Positions 1 through 9,110 of a stretch of 64,000 nucleotides of DNA are shown in pieces. The stretch comes from Butyrivibrio sp. GTDB taxonomy: Bacteria; Bacillota; Clostridia; Lachnospirales; Lachnospiraceae. The stretch lies in NCBI GenBank assembly GCA_016297265.1, contig JAEDHB010000001.1, positions 264,105-328,104 on the forward strand, read 5' to 3'. The position numbers and the translations under genes were made by a program. Under the pieces are notes generated by a model. The model searched no databases. It was not told where the DNA came from and worked only from the letters and a program-made list of their open reading frames with translations. Numbering within the stretch: position 1 is the stretch's first letter; every line of letters starts with the position of its first letter.

Positions 1-782
1 GTTTTTCCTCGGACTGCGAGGTCAATCCGGAACTTCATATAAAAAGAGCAATAGAGTTAGGAATGAACGAATTGTGTTTTACCGACCATGTGGATTTTGA
101 TTATCCGAAGGAGGACGGCAAGACGATGTTCCGCATCGACGCACAGTCATATTTCGAGGAACTTCTGAAGTATAAGGAGCAATATGCTACCAAAATCAAG
201 ATTAAAATCGGTATCGAAGCCGGGCTCAACCGCAGCACCGATAAGGACAATACTAATCTCATAGCTGCTTATCCTTTTGATTTTGTCATTGGTTCATCCC
301 ATATTGTTGACGGAAACGACCCATATTATTCAGAATTCTGGGAAAATATTACGCCAAAGGAAGCAATTAACAAATATTACAACGCAGTGCTCTCCAATGT
401 AACATTTTTTAACGATTATGATATATACGGACATCTTGACTATATAAGAAGATACATACCCGATTCCAATTTCGTATATTCACTGAAGGATTTTACGGAT
501 ATTGCTGATATGATATTGAAAAATATCATCGCAAAAGGCCACGGCATTGAGCTCAATACACGCGGCCTAAGGAACGGCATTACCGAATTTGTTCCGACAA
601 TTATGATGCTGTCCCGATACAGGGAGCTTGGTGGCGAAATAGTTACCGTCGGTTCGGATGCGCATGTTAGCGAAGACCTGGGATACGGCTTCAAAACCGC
701 ACAGGACATTCTTATCAATACCGGATTTAAGTACTATACCACCTTTGAAAACAGAACACCTCTATTCATCCCATTAACCTAG
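1..782 (+). CDS. hisK: Histidinol-phosphatase, PHP family (5' end outside window)
   Basis: Hydrolyses L-histidinol phosphate to histidinol in histidine synthesis. The reading frame is open from base 3, before the first ATG at 63, and codes there for FSSDCEVNP, which continues the usual N-terminal HTHTxFSSD metal motif, so the gene starts left of the window. Visible PHP metal motifs are CFTDHVDF, GIEAGL, GSSHIVDG, GHLDYIRRY and the C-terminal VGSDAH. It ends at 780-782 and overlaps the stop of the convergent cysteine desulfurase by 9 bases. No other his gene is nearby, as is common for the PHP type in Firmicutes. A related PHP phosphoesterase activity cannot be excluded. Confidence 0.85.
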   Translation, partial: FSSDCEVNPELHIKRAIELGMNELCFTDHVDFDYPKEDGKTMFRIDAQSYFEELLKYKEQYATKIKIKIGIEAGLNRSTDKDNTNLIAAYPFDFVIGSSHIVDGNDPYYSEFWENITPKEAINKYYNAVLSNVTFFNDYDIYGHLDYIRRYIPDSNFVYSLKDFTDIADMILKNIIAKGHGIELNTRGLRNGITEFVPTIMMLSRYRELGGEIVTVGSDAHVSEDLGYGFKTAQDILINTGFKYYTTFENRTPLFIPLT

Positions 783-1913
783 TTTTCTTTTTGTCCTGAT
801 TTCGCCCACGATTTTAATCAGACAATTCACAACATAATCAATGGCTGTCTGACTTAAGGATTCATCTATTCCAAGACGCAGGCAGCCATTTATATACTCT
901 TTTTCCACCCTTATTTTCTCAAGAACATATGAATTCTTACTGGTATTGCAGGCCGAACCTGCGGAGGCACAGATTCCGCACACATCTAACATAACAAGCA
1001 GTTCTGCTGCATCAACCCCCTTAAAGCAAAAGCTGAGATTGTTCGGCAGCCTGTTTTCCCCTATCGGGCATCCGTTAAAAACAACCTCCGGGATATTATT
1101 CATAATTGCATCATATATTATTTGTGCATTCTTTCGGCATTTCTTTTCCGTGCGTTCCAGATTATTGCAGGCATACTCCGCCGCCGCCACCATTCCCACA
1201 ATGCCGGGAACATTCTCCGTCCCGCCCCGCAGACCACGTTCCTGTCCGCCTCCCACAATAAGCGGATTTATCGGCAGTTTTTTGTCTACATACAGAAAAC
1301 CCACTCCCTTGGGACCTCCAAACTTGTGCGAGGAACCGCTTAACATATCCACTCCCAGCTCCCTGACATCTATTTTCACATGCCCGAAAGCCTGAATTGC
1401 ATCCGTATGAAACCAGACTCCGTTTCTTCCTGCAATTTCGGCAAGCTCCTTCACCGGCTGAATCGTTCCGATTTCGTTGTTGCCGTACATTATGCTCAAA
1501 AGGCCCCTACCCTTTGTAATATTTCTTTTTACATCCTCAGTATCCACTCTTCCACGGCGGTCAACGGGAAGAATTCCAACGAATGTGCCCCTCTTTTCAA
1601 GCTGGGAAAGCTTGTTGAGAATAGCTTTGTGCTCCGTGGACTGACTGATAATTTCATTGCCGTGAAGTCTGCCAATCTCCAGCGCCCAGTTGTCGCTTTC
1701 AGTACCTCCCGAAGTAAAATATATTTCCTCCGTGTCAGCATTGAGAAGGCCTGCCAGCCTGCTCCTGCATTCCTCAATTTTGTTTTTTATATTGACAGAA
1801 TCCGAATAACCCGCAGAGGGATTATAAAACATTTTGGTCATATAGGGTTCCATTGCTTTCGCCGCTGCAGGGCAAAGTGGCGTGGTCGCCGCATTATCTA
1901 AATATACTCTCAT
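774..1913 (-). CDS. Cysteine desulfurase, class V aminotransferase fold (first copy)
   Basis: PLP enzyme of 379 residues that removes sulfur from cysteine to give a persulfide for Fe-S clusters or thio-cofactors. N-terminal YLDNAATTPL, the TSGGTESDN motif, the PLP-lysine motif SGSSHKFGGPKG near residue 195 and the C-terminal catalytic-cysteine loop ASAGSACNTS are all present. The short loop and SAGSAC resemble the NifS/IscS group rather than SufS. A second copy lies at 51004-52161 next to thiI. This copy has no thiI, iscU or iscR neighbour, so its sulfur acceptor is unknown. It is divergent from the flippase, with 75 bases between. Confidence 0.9.
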   Translation of the reverse strand: MRVYLDNAATTPLCPAAAKAMEPYMTKMFYNPSAGYSDSVNIKNKIEECRSRLAGLLNADTEEIYFTSGGTESDNWALEIGRLHGNEIISQSTEHKAILNKLSQLEKRGTFVGILPVDRRGRVDTEDVKRNITKGRGLLSIMYGNNEIGTIQPVKELAEIAGRNGVWFHTDAIQAFGHVKIDVRELGVDMLSGSSHKFGGPKGVGFLYVDKKLPINPLIVGGGQERGLRGGTENVPGIVGMVAAAEYACNNLERTEKKCRKNAQIIYDAIMNNIPEVVFNGCPIGENRLPNNLSFCFKGVDAAELLVMLDVCGICASAGSACNTSKNSYVLEKIRVEKEYINGCLRLGIDESLSQTAIDYVVNCLIKIVGEIRTKRKLG

Positions 1914-1988
1914 AACAATTCCGGAAATTCAATTTATAATATAATATGCATCCGATGAATAAAATGATAAAAAGCTCCGGAAAAAACT

Positions 1989-3272
1989 ATGTCCAAAAAG
2001 AATTTTATCAAAGGCACACTCATTCTCACCCTGGGAGGCATTATCGCAAGAGCCCTCGGTTTTCTGATAAGAATCCTCCTAATTAATTACACCGGAACCG
2101 AGGAGCTTGGTCTGTTCCAGCTTATTCTCCCGGTCTGCGGAATCTGCTATGCCCTGGCAATCTCCGGATACGAAATATCAATAACCCGGTATGTGTCATA
2201 TTACAAAGGGAAAAACAATACCGGCAAAGGAAGCGCCATAGCCCTCTTCTGCTTAAAAAGTTCCTTTCTCATCTCCGTACTCCTGTGCATCGGTCTTCAT
2301 CTTCTGGCTCCGCTAATCGCGCAAAAAACACTGCATACAGGAAGCGGTGCTCTGCTGCTCAGAATTGCCGTCTGGTCAACGCCTCTCTCCTGCATACATT
2401 GTGCGGTTTCGGCATACTATCTCGGAGAAGATAAGCCTCTTACAATGGTGCTGCTGCAAATATCCGAACAGCTGATAAGAATTATTGCCATTGTTTTGCT
2501 GGGAAAAATACTGCATACGGCACTCCTTTGTGTCATAAGCCTGCTAATCGGTGAAATAGGAGCCTCCATGCTCTGCATATTCACATTATTCTTCGCAAAA
2601 AGCTTTAATCCTGACTCAAAACAGAAAATAAAACGGCGAGAAATAACCAAAACCTCCTTCGCAATCTCTTCCAACAGAGTATGCCTTCACGCCATTCAGT
2701 GCATTGAAGCTCCCCTGATTCCAATGATGCTCTCCATGTACGGCTTAACCCGCAGCGAAGCGCTGTCCCTCTATGGAATAATAACCGGAATGGTATTCCC
2801 CGTCATTATGCTGGGTTCCACCCTGGCAGGCTCCGTCGCGCAGATGCTCATACCCTCCGTGTCAAAAATACGGCACAACCGGGACAGACTAAAAAAAAGC
2901 ACCGAAAGTGCTTTCTGTTTTTCCATGCTGTTTGGTATTTTTTGCATAATAATGCTGTTATTCACCGCCAATTTTATAGGAAACAGTATTTTCCACACCC
3001 CCTCAGCCTGCAGATACATAAAATCCATATGTTTCATATGTCCGCTCTTATATATCAACACAACCTACAAAAGCATACTGCATGCACTCGGTCTCACCGG
3101 GAGAGTCTTTGCAAACAGTATGCTTTCTGAATTAATCGTTATTGTCAGCGTTGTATTCGGCATCCCCAGACATGGCATCGGCGCCTATATGGCAGGAATG
3201 ATGATTGCCCAGGCTGTATATGCCGTATTCAATATTATACTGCTGACGAAGTATATCAAAAAAATCAAATGA
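1989..3272 (+). CDS. Polysaccharide/lipid flippase of the SpoVB-MurJ-Wzx (MOP) type
   Basis: Integral membrane protein of 427 residues with about 12 hydrophobic segments. The start KGTLILTLGGIIARALGF and the following LGLFQLILPV are typical of the MOP exporter superfamily (SpoVB, MurJ, Wzx). Family members flip lipid-linked sugars such as lipid II or polysaccharide units across the membrane. At 427 residues it is shorter than the usual 500-540 residue SpoVB, so it may lack the last two helices. It starts at ATG 1989 with only a weak upstream CCGGA and overlaps the stop of the HD-GYP gene by 8 bases. Substrate is not predictable; assignment to SpoVB itself is tentative. Confidence 0.8.
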   Translation: MSKKNFIKGTLILTLGGIIARALGFLIRILLINYTGTEELGLFQLILPVCGICYALAISGYEISITRYVSYYKGKNNTGKGSAIALFCLKSSFLISVLLCIGLHLLAPLIAQKTLHTGSGALLLRIAVWSTPLSCIHCAVSAYYLGEDKPLTMVLLQISEQLIRIIAIVLLGKILHTALLCVISLLIGEIGASMLCIFTLFFAKSFNPDSKQKIKRREITKTSFAISSNRVCLHAIQCIEAPLIPMMLSMYGLTRSEALSLYGIITGMVFPVIMLGSTLAGSVAQMLIPSVSKIRHNRDRLKKSTESAFCFSMLFGIFCIIMLLFTANFIGNSIFHTPSACRYIKSICFICPLLYINTTYKSILHALGLTGRVFANSMLSELIVIVSVVFGIPRHGIGAYMAGMMIAQAVYAVFNIILLTKYIKKIK

Positions 3273-4392
3273 CGTTCCTTATTTTGATTGATGTATCCGT
3301 CATAAGATTCACGGTTTTGCCTGACGAAGTCAGCACCACCGGCTTGGAACCTGCCTGATGATTGATAAGTACAATCTCTGCCGTATCCCCGTTGGTAAGT
3401 TCCACCTTGGAATAAAGATACGAATCGACGATATTTCTAAGGAAAACAAAGAGAATTTCCGTATCAAATTGTGAAAATCCTTCATTCTCAAACTGCGCAA
3501 TAACATCAAACGGGCACATCGGGCCGCGGTATTTTCTGTTGGCAGTCATGGCCTCATACACATCCGCTATGGCAACCACTCTGGCATATCGGTCCATCTT
3601 GTCGCCCGTTATTTTGAGAGGATAACCTTTGCCGTCATAGCGTTCGTGATGCATAAGTGCACAATTGGCAATCCGTGGGTCAACGCCGGCTTCCTTGAGA
3701 AGCTTATAGCCCTTAATCGTATGACTCTGAATTACAGCATATTCCTCATCCGTAAGCTTTCCCGGTTTATCAAGTATCTCCGATGGAATCAAAAGCTTGC
3801 CAATGTCATGGAACATTCCGCAGGCATTAAGCATTCTGACATCCTTGTCCGACCAGCCGAGCCAGCGGCCTATCATGGCAGATATAATTCCCACATTTAC
3901 ACAATGCATATATGTATGGTCGGAATAATTATGCATGGAATAGAGCATTCCCATTACCCCATAGCTGTTACCGTTATCAATTATCAGCTTAAAGCTGTCA
4001 TCAATGAGTTTCTCAACATCATCTTTTGAAATTGTTTTTTCAATAAAGCTCTCAAAGGTCTTGTTGAGCTTGTCCTTCGTATCACTGTATTCCTTGCTGA
4101 ACTTTTTGAAATTATCGTTATTTGGCTCATAAAATTCGATGGCAGGCTGGTCCACTGTCGCATTCTCGTCCACATATTGTTCTGCAGACAAGGTTTCATC
4201 CTGTCCGGCAGCCTGCACGGAATCATCAATAATTACCTCATCCACTCCCAAAGACATAAGATGTGCAACGATTGGTCTGGTTATAACAACTCCTGCAGGA
4301 ATTACCATTATTCCCGAATCTGTCAGGATATCTTCCCCAACCACCATTCCGTCTTCAAGATCCAAAATAAAATACCTCTTCAATGCTCTCAC
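3265..4392 (-). CDS. HD-GYP domain protein, probable cyclic di-GMP phosphodiesterase
   Basis: A 375-residue cytosolic protein. The N-terminal 60 residues (LDLEDGMVVGEDI) resemble the small domain found before many HD-GYP domains; the HD-GYP core follows at about 165-310 with HCVNVG, FHDIGK, HHERYDGKGYP and IADVYEAMT. These metal and GYP residues match active enzymes that hydrolyse cyclic di-GMP. A C-terminal 50-residue beta-rich tail is unassigned. The start is GTG at 4392, chosen because AGGA lies 8 bases upstream inside the 3' end of the HAD gene, whose stop abuts directly, so the two are probably translationally coupled. No GGDEF or EAL partner is in the window. Confidence 0.85.
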   Translation of the reverse strand: MRALKRYFILDLEDGMVVGEDILTDSGIMVIPAGVVITRPIVAHLMSLGVDEVIIDDSVQAAGQDETLSAEQYVDENATVDQPAIEFYEPNNDNFKKFSKEYSDTKDKLNKTFESFIEKTISKDDVEKLIDDSFKLIIDNGNSYGVMGMLYSMHNYSDHTYMHCVNVGIISAMIGRWLGWSDKDVRMLNACGMFHDIGKLLIPSEILDKPGKLTDEEYAVIQSHTIKGYKLLKEAGVDPRIANCALMHHERYDGKGYPLKITGDKMDRYARVVAIADVYEAMTANRKYRGPMCPFDVIAQFENEGFSQFDTEILFVFLRNIVDSYLYSKVELTNGDTAEIVLINHQAGSKPVVLTSSGKTVNLMTDTSIKIRNVI

Positions 4393-5034
4393 CTACATTC
4401 CTATAATCTGCATCAGGTCATCAACTGTTTCAAATATATAATCAGCCCCCGCCTCCGACAGTTCCGCATAACTGCCGTATCCGTATAATACACCGGCGGA
4501 TTTAATTCCATTTTCCTTCGCACCTACAATATCGTAAAATCTGTCCCCCACCATCAGAACCTCTTCCGGCAAGGCCTTGCAATAGTCAAGTGCTGCTTTA
4601 ATAATAGTTGCTTTATTGCTGTTTTTCTCATTCATATCGCTGCCCGATACATATTCAAAATACGGACTGAGTCCAAACTTATCAAGAATCTGTTTGGAAT
4701 AGAATGTTGGCTTGGATGTTGCCACCAGCAAACGGAGTCCTTTTTTCTTAAGAGCCTCCAGTACATCAATTATACCACAATAAACTTCATTTTCAAAGAG
4801 TCCAATTTTGCCAAATCTCTCCCTGTAGTATTCCACCGCTTTCCAGCACTTCTGCTCGTCAAAACCATAGAAATCCCTGAAGGAATCCAATAGCGGCGGA
4901 CCGATAAATTTAAGGAGATTTTCTTTATTTTCTTCAATTCCGAATTTGTCAAGCGCATACAACACGCTGCCGGTAATACCTTCTGCCGGGTCCGTCAGTG
5001 TCCCGTCCAGGTCAAAAAATACATATTTAAGCAT
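4393..5034 (-). CDS. HAD-superfamily phosphatase, phosphoglycolate phosphatase-like
   Basis: A 213-residue HAD hydrolase with motif I FFDLDGTLTD, motif II VATSK, the conserved Lys near NKATIIKAAL and motif III MVGDRFYDIVGAKENGI. The four-helix cap inserted between motifs I and II is of the C1 type, as in phosphoglycolate phosphatase and beta-phosphoglucomutase. The closest type by layout is the Gph/PpaX group, acting on a small phosphorylated metabolite; the substrate cannot be read from sequence. It sits between metA upstream (9-base gap) and the HD-GYP gene downstream (no gap), so it is probably part of the ligA-metA operon. Confidence 0.85.
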   Translation of the reverse strand: MLKYVFFDLDGTLTDPAEGITGSVLYALDKFGIEENKENLLKFIGPPLLDSFRDFYGFDEQKCWKAVEYYRERFGKIGLFENEVYCGIIDVLEALKKKGLRLLVATSKPTFYSKQILDKFGLSPYFEYVSGSDMNEKNSNKATIIKAALDYCKALPEEVLMVGDRFYDIVGAKENGIKSAGVLYGYGSYAELSEAGADYIFETVDDLMQIIGM

Positions 5035-5043
5035 ATCAACCTC

Positions 5044-5952
5044 TTAATCAAGTGAATATGGAGTGCTCTGGTATACAAAATAATTCAGCCAGTTGCTGTA
5101 AAGGCAGTTTGATGTTGCCCTCCAGGTAAGATAAGGTCTTATCTCTACATTATCATTCTGATAATAGTTATATGGCATCTTTGGATTGAGTCCCTTCCCC
5201 ATATCTCTTTTGTATTCGTTATCCAATGTGAGTCTGTCATATTCAAGATGTCCCAAAACAAATATTTTGCTGCCATCCTTGCTCATTACAATAAGGTCTC
5301 CCACTTCATCGGAAGTTGCAAGAACTATCAAATCATCATTTTTTCTTATATCCTCAGGTGATGATGCCGTATGTCTCGAATGGGGTGCGAGGAAAACATC
5401 ATCAAATCCCCTTACCAGAGGATTCTTTCTGTTGAGAACCTTATGCATATACACGCCGGATATTTTTTCCTCAAGCCATATCTTTGCTACATCATAATGA
5501 TAATACAGACCTGCCTGTGCGCCCCAGCAGATATGAAGTGTTGAAGTAACATTTGTTTTACTCCAATCCATTATATCCGTAAGTTCCTTCCAATAGTCCA
5601 CCTCTTCAAAATCCAGGTGTTCTATAGGAGCTCCCGTAATAATCATTCCGTCAAATCTCTTATCCTTTACATCCCTAAAATACAGGTAAAACTGGTTGAG
5701 ATGATTGGCTGCTGTATGGGTGGACACATAGCTCTCCGTCTGCAGGAATGTAATATTAACCTGCAGCGGGGTATTTGAAAGAGCGCGCAGCAGCTGAACC
5801 TCAGTATCCTCCTTCAGAGGCATAAGATTCAGAATCGCAATTTCCAGAGGTCTGATATCCTGGTGCATTGCCCTGTTTTCATCCATTACAAAAATATTTT
5901 CATTTTCAAGAATTGCCTTTGCCGGCAAATCATTCTGTGTCCTGATTGGCAT
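5044..5952 (-). CDS. metAA: Homoserine O-acetyltransferase, MetA family
   Basis: Acylates homoserine in the first committed step of methionine synthesis. The 302-residue protein has the amidotransferase-like fold with nucleophile Cys142 in HICWGAQ, and His235 and Glu237 in GHLEYD, all at the positions known for MetA. Residue 111, in TGAPIE, is Glu. In MetA enzymes Glu111 is associated with acetyl-CoA use and Gly111 (as in E. coli) with succinyl-CoA, so acetyl donor specificity is inferred. The start at 5952 has AGGAGG 9 bases upstream and lies inside the 3' end of ligA (23-base overlap), pointing to co-transcription. Confidence 0.95.
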   Translation of the reverse strand: MPIRTQNDLPAKAILENENIFVMDENRAMHQDIRPLEIAILNLMPLKEDTEVQLLRALSNTPLQVNITFLQTESYVSTHTAANHLNQFYLYFRDVKDKRFDGMIITGAPIEHLDFEEVDYWKELTDIMDWSKTNVTSTLHICWGAQAGLYYHYDVAKIWLEEKISGVYMHKVLNRKNPLVRGFDDVFLAPHSRHTASSPEDIRKNDDLIVLATSDEVGDLIVMSKDGSKIFVLGHLEYDRLTLDNEYKRDMGKGLNPKMPYNYYQNDNVEIRPYLTWRATSNCLYSNWLNYFVYQSTPYSLD

Positions 5953-7909
5953 TCTGCTTTCCTCCTACCAAATCAAGGAATTCTTCTTCAGTAATAATAG
6001 GCACGCCTAATTCTATGGCCTTCTTATTCTTTGAAGAGGTACTCTTTGAATCGTTATTAATCAAATAGTCTGTCTTGGCTGACACTGCTGACGCAGCCTT
6101 GCCTCCACGCGCTTCAATAAAGCTTTTCAGCTCATCCCTGTTTGCAAATTCATGAACAGAACCCGTGATAACAAAGGTTTTTCCGGATATCGCGGAACCC
6201 ATATTCCTCACTTCTTTTTCAAACTCAAGTTCTTCGCGAAGAAGATTGAACTGCTCTCTGTTCCTTTCACCGGCAAAATAATCCGCAAAGGCTTTTGCCA
6301 GCACTTCGCCAATCCCCTCAATATCCATAAGTTCCTCTGCCGATGCATCCATTATCCTGTCCGCATCCTCATCAAAATGTCTGCATATAAGCTTTGCATT
6401 GGCAAGTCCGATTCCTGCAATTCCAAGGCCGAATATCAATCTTGCCAGACTGGTCTTGCGGGATTTATTCACGGACTCAATTATCTTTTCGTAAGATTTT
6501 TCACCAAATCCTTCCATGCCCACAATTCTGTCATGGAATCTCTCAAGGTGATATAAATCAGTGTAATCCTTAATATAGCCCTGGTCAATAAACTTTTCCA
6601 GAGTCTGCCCGGATATGCCGTCAATATTCATGGCATTCCTCTCAACAAAATGCTCAAAGCTCTTTATGTGCTTGGCAAGGCAGTCCGGATTGGTACACAC
6701 CAGCGTCTTTGCCTCCTGATTTCTCGAAATGGTGGTCGGCATACCGCATACAGGGCACTGCTTCGGAATTTCAAGGCTGTTGCTTCTTGTCAGATTGTCC
6801 GCAATCTGCGGAATAATCATATTGGCCTTGTAAACTGTTATTCTGTCTTCGATTCCAAGCATAAGCTCCTCCACAATGCTGACATTATGAACGCTTGCCC
6901 TTGAAACCGTGGTTCCCTCAAGCTCAACAGGGTCAAAAATAGCCACCGGATTGATGAGCCCCGTTCTCGACGCACTCCACTCAACCTCTCTGAGGGTGGT
7001 CTCCATAACCTCATCCGCCCATTTAAATGCAATCGCATTCCGCGGAAATTTCGCAGTGGTTCCCAGGGACTCTCCATATGCTATGTCATCATACAAAAGC
7101 ACAAGTCCATCGGAAGGAAAATCATTGTTCTGGATTGTATCCGCAAAATATTTGACTGCATCAGCCATATTATTTTCATCCGTTACACGGTACTCAACCA
7201 CATCAAATCCCTGATTTTTCAGCCATTCAAACTGGTATTCCCTTGAATTATGGAAATCAACATTTTCTGCCGATATCAGTGCAAATGCAAGGAGCTTAAC
7301 ATTTCTCTGCGCCGTTATTCTGCTGTTGAGCTGTCTCACCGAGCCACTGCACAGATTTCGCGGATTCTTATATTTATCAGCCTCATCCGTAATTTCACTG
7401 TTAATCTTTTCAAAATCCGAATAGGTAATAATCGCCTCGCCCCTGATTACCAGCTCTCCCTTATAGGGAATTGTTGCCGGCAGGTTCACAAATGTTTTTG
7501 CATTGGCTGTAATAACCTCTCCCACATATCCGTTGCCGCGGGTTACTGCCTTGAAAAGCCTACCCTCCCTGTATGTCAAAACTATGGTCAGACCGTCCAG
7601 TTTCCATGACAGAAGGGATTTGTGGCTGCCTGCAAAGGAAGCCAGCGTCTCCACCGATTTTGTCTTATCTAAGCTTAGCATCGGCGAGCTGTGGTTTTCT
7701 TTTGGAAGTTCGCTCAATATCTCATATCCAACCTTATTGGTTGGGCTCTTTGCCAGAACGATTCCCGTTTCCTCTTCTAACTGCACCAGTTCATCATACA
7801 GTCTGTCATATTCAAAATTACTCATTATTTCATCTTTTCCTGAGTAATACACCTTTGCCGCACTGTCGAGTCTGTCAACCAGTTCTTTTATTCTTGCTAA
7901 TTTATCCAT
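5930..7909 (-). CDS. ligA: NAD-dependent DNA ligase
   Basis: Seals nicks in DNA using NAD. The 659-residue product has the N-terminal Ia/adenylation domain with the adenylated lysine in WKLDGL (Lys about 103), then an OB fold, a four-cysteine zinc finger (CPVCG near 390, then CTNPDC), helix-hairpin-helix repeats (GLGIAGIG, IEGIGEVLA) and a C-terminal BRCT domain (GKTFVITGS). This is the full architecture at normal length. The ATG at 7909 is preferred over the adjacent TTG at 7912 because GGAGGA is better spaced to it. It overlaps the rluF stop by 8 bases and the metA start by 23. Confidence 0.97.
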   Translation of the reverse strand: MDKLARIKELVDRLDSAAKVYYSGKDEIMSNFEYDRLYDELVQLEEETGIVLAKSPTNKVGYEILSELPKENHSSPMLSLDKTKSVETLASFAGSHKSLLSWKLDGLTIVLTYREGRLFKAVTRGNGYVGEVITANAKTFVNLPATIPYKGELVIRGEAIITYSDFEKINSEITDEADKYKNPRNLCSGSVRQLNSRITAQRNVKLLAFALISAENVDFHNSREYQFEWLKNQGFDVVEYRVTDENNMADAVKYFADTIQNNDFPSDGLVLLYDDIAYGESLGTTAKFPRNAIAFKWADEVMETTLREVEWSASRTGLINPVAIFDPVELEGTTVSRASVHNVSIVEELMLGIEDRITVYKANMIIPQIADNLTRSNSLEIPKQCPVCGMPTTISRNQEAKTLVCTNPDCLAKHIKSFEHFVERNAMNIDGISGQTLEKFIDQGYIKDYTDLYHLERFHDRIVGMEGFGEKSYEKIIESVNKSRKTSLARLIFGLGIAGIGLANAKLICRHFDEDADRIMDASAEELMDIEGIGEVLAKAFADYFAGERNREQFNLLREELEFEKEVRNMGSAISGKTFVITGSVHEFANRDELKSFIEARGGKAASAVSAKTDYLINNDSKSTSSKNKKAIELGVPIITEEEFLDLVGGKQNANQDTE

Positions 7910-8612
7910 CAATCTCCTCCCAGAGCTTCGCTATACCCTGTTCATCAATTTTTCTGATTTCACCGACTTGTAAGTCTCCAAGTTCAATATTGACAATTCT
8001 AATCCTTTTTAATCCTGTAACATTATACCCCAGAGCCCGGCTCATTCTTCTAATCTGCCTGTTGAGTCCCTGTATCAGTATAATTCGGAAATGATAATCA
8101 TCAATCCTGTACGCCCTGCAGGGAGCTGTAACTATTTTTTGCCCCGTGGCTTTATTGAGGATTTTCACACCCTTTTGCATTGCTTCGATGAAATCATCGT
8201 CAATTTTCCTATCAGTGGTAACAATATATTCTTTCTCATGAGCGAGGGAGGCGTTGAGGATTTTGTTCATAAGTTCCCCATCGTCCGTAAGCAAAATAAG
8301 TCCCTCCGAATCCTTATCAAGTCTTCCAATCGGAAACAGCCTCATTCCCTCGGGAACAAAACGGGCTATACCCTCTCCCTGTTCATCTGAAAGAGATGTA
8401 ATATATCCCACAGGCTTGTTAAATGCATACAAATGCTTCTCATCGCATATCGTAACAGGCTCGCCATCCAGTGTGACATCATCTCCGGGATTGACTTTGC
8501 TGCCAATCACAGCAGAAACACCATTTATTTTAACTCTGCCGGCTTCAATCAATTCATCCGCACCCCGTCTGGAGCATATTCCTGCAACACTAAGGTATTT
8601 GTTAATTCTCAT
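7902..8612 (-). CDS. rluF: 23S rRNA pseudouridine synthase, RluF-like (RsuA/RluB/E/F family)
   Basis: Isomerises a uridine in rRNA to pseudouridine. The 236-residue product has an N-terminal S4 RNA-binding domain (MRINKYLSVAGICSRRGA) and a catalytic domain with the active Asp in GRLDKDSEGLILLTDDG and the family motif QGLNRQIRRM. The sequence around YHFRIILIQGLNRQ resembles E. coli RluF more than RsuA or RluB. The open frame runs on upstream to 8849, across the tRNA gene on the other strand, but that part has no homology; the ATG at 8612 with GGAAAG just upstream is the natural start. First gene of the rluF-ligA-metA run. Confidence 0.9.
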   Translation of the reverse strand: MRINKYLSVAGICSRRGADELIEAGRVKINGVSAVIGSKVNPGDDVTLDGEPVTICDEKHLYAFNKPVGYITSLSDEQGEGIARFVPEGMRLFPIGRLDKDSEGLILLTDDGELMNKILNASLAHEKEYIVTTDRKIDDDFIEAMQKGVKILNKATGQKIVTAPCRAYRIDDYHFRIILIQGLNRQIRRMSRALGYNVTGLKRIRIVNIELGDLQVGEIRKIDEQGIAKLWEEIDG

Positions 8613-8743
8613 TCTTTCCATTCCACTATTGTAACAGAAAGAAAAGAAAAAGTTAATATATTTTGATTGAAAAATAACTAATAATATTATAATATAAGCA
8701 TTGATGGAAAAACATGGTCCAACATGGCGGTGGATTTGCATCT

Positions 8744-8817
8744 GCATCTGTAGCTCAGTGGATAGAGCACCGGTTTCCGGAGCCGGGTTGTCGAGGGTTC
8801 GATTCCCCCCAGATGCA
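8744..8817 (+). tRNA. tRNA-Arg (anticodon CCG)
   Basis: Folds as a cloverleaf: acceptor stem GCATCTG/CAGATGC (8744-8750 with 8810-8816), D stem GCTC/GAGC, anticodon stem CCGGT/GCCGG closed by a G-U pair, loop TTCCGGA with anticodon CCG at 8777-8779, and a T arm with TTCGATT loop. The T stem has one A-C mismatch. Discriminator base is A8817; CCA is not encoded. It reads CGG arginine codons. AT-rich sequence upstream contains a TATAAT near 8685-8692. The direct repeat GCATCT just before the 5' end is probably chance. Confidence 0.95.
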
Positions 8818-8849
8818 TTACACAAGCAGACAGGAGTTTTGAGTTTCAC

Positions 8850-8946
8850 AAAAAAGGCTCGCCGTAGACATAAAAAACCGACCTCCCAATCGTTAGATTT
8901 TTGGTCTAACTTTTGGGAGTCGGTTCATTTACGGCGAGCCTTTTTT
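8850..8946. terminator. Long compound inverted repeat, probable bidirectional terminator
   Basis: A ~97-base imperfect palindrome between tRNA-Arg (+) and gdhA (-). Outer arms are GGCTCGCCGTA (8856-8866) and TACGGCGAGCC (8930-8940) flanked by A6 on the left and T6 on the right, which gives a U-tract on both strands. Nested inside are AACCGAC..CTCCCAA (8876-8889) with TTGGGAGTCGGTT (8913-8925), and innermost GTTAGA/TCTAAC. Three stacked stems are more than a simple terminator needs. Confidence 0.7.
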
Positions 8947-9017
8947 GATTCTATTGTATTCATCGCAGTGATTGGACGGAAGTTTAGGATTGCCCCTGTC
9001 CTTATCGGCATAAGAAA

Positions 9018-9052
9018 TAGGCGTCCGTTCACTTTCGTGAACAGACGCCCTA
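9018..9052 (-). terminator. Hairpin with GAAA tetraloop downstream of gdhA
   Basis: On the minus strand a 13-bp stem with one mismatch (GGCGTCTGTTCAC / GTGAACGGACGCC) closes a GAAA tetraloop, the stable GNRA type, which indicates that RNA of the gdhA strand is the relevant one. Only a weak U-run follows (TATTTCTTA). It lies 59 bases after the gdhA stop and probably acts as terminator or 3' stabiliser. Confidence 0.6.
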
Positions 9053-9110
9053 TCCTACGGCTGATTATAACAGCCCGTTTTCATATGCTAATGTCTAAGC
9101 TGTTCAGCTA

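Noticed and set aside
1914..1988. Riboswitch or operator between the first cysteine desulfurase and the flippase
   Set aside because: The only symmetry is a pair of short CCGGA stretches; no stable fold or recognisable motif.
8613..8849. N-terminal extension of the RluF frame (79 codons)
   Set aside because: It is the reverse strand of tRNA-Arg and intergenic DNA; the conserved S4 domain begins at ATG 8612.
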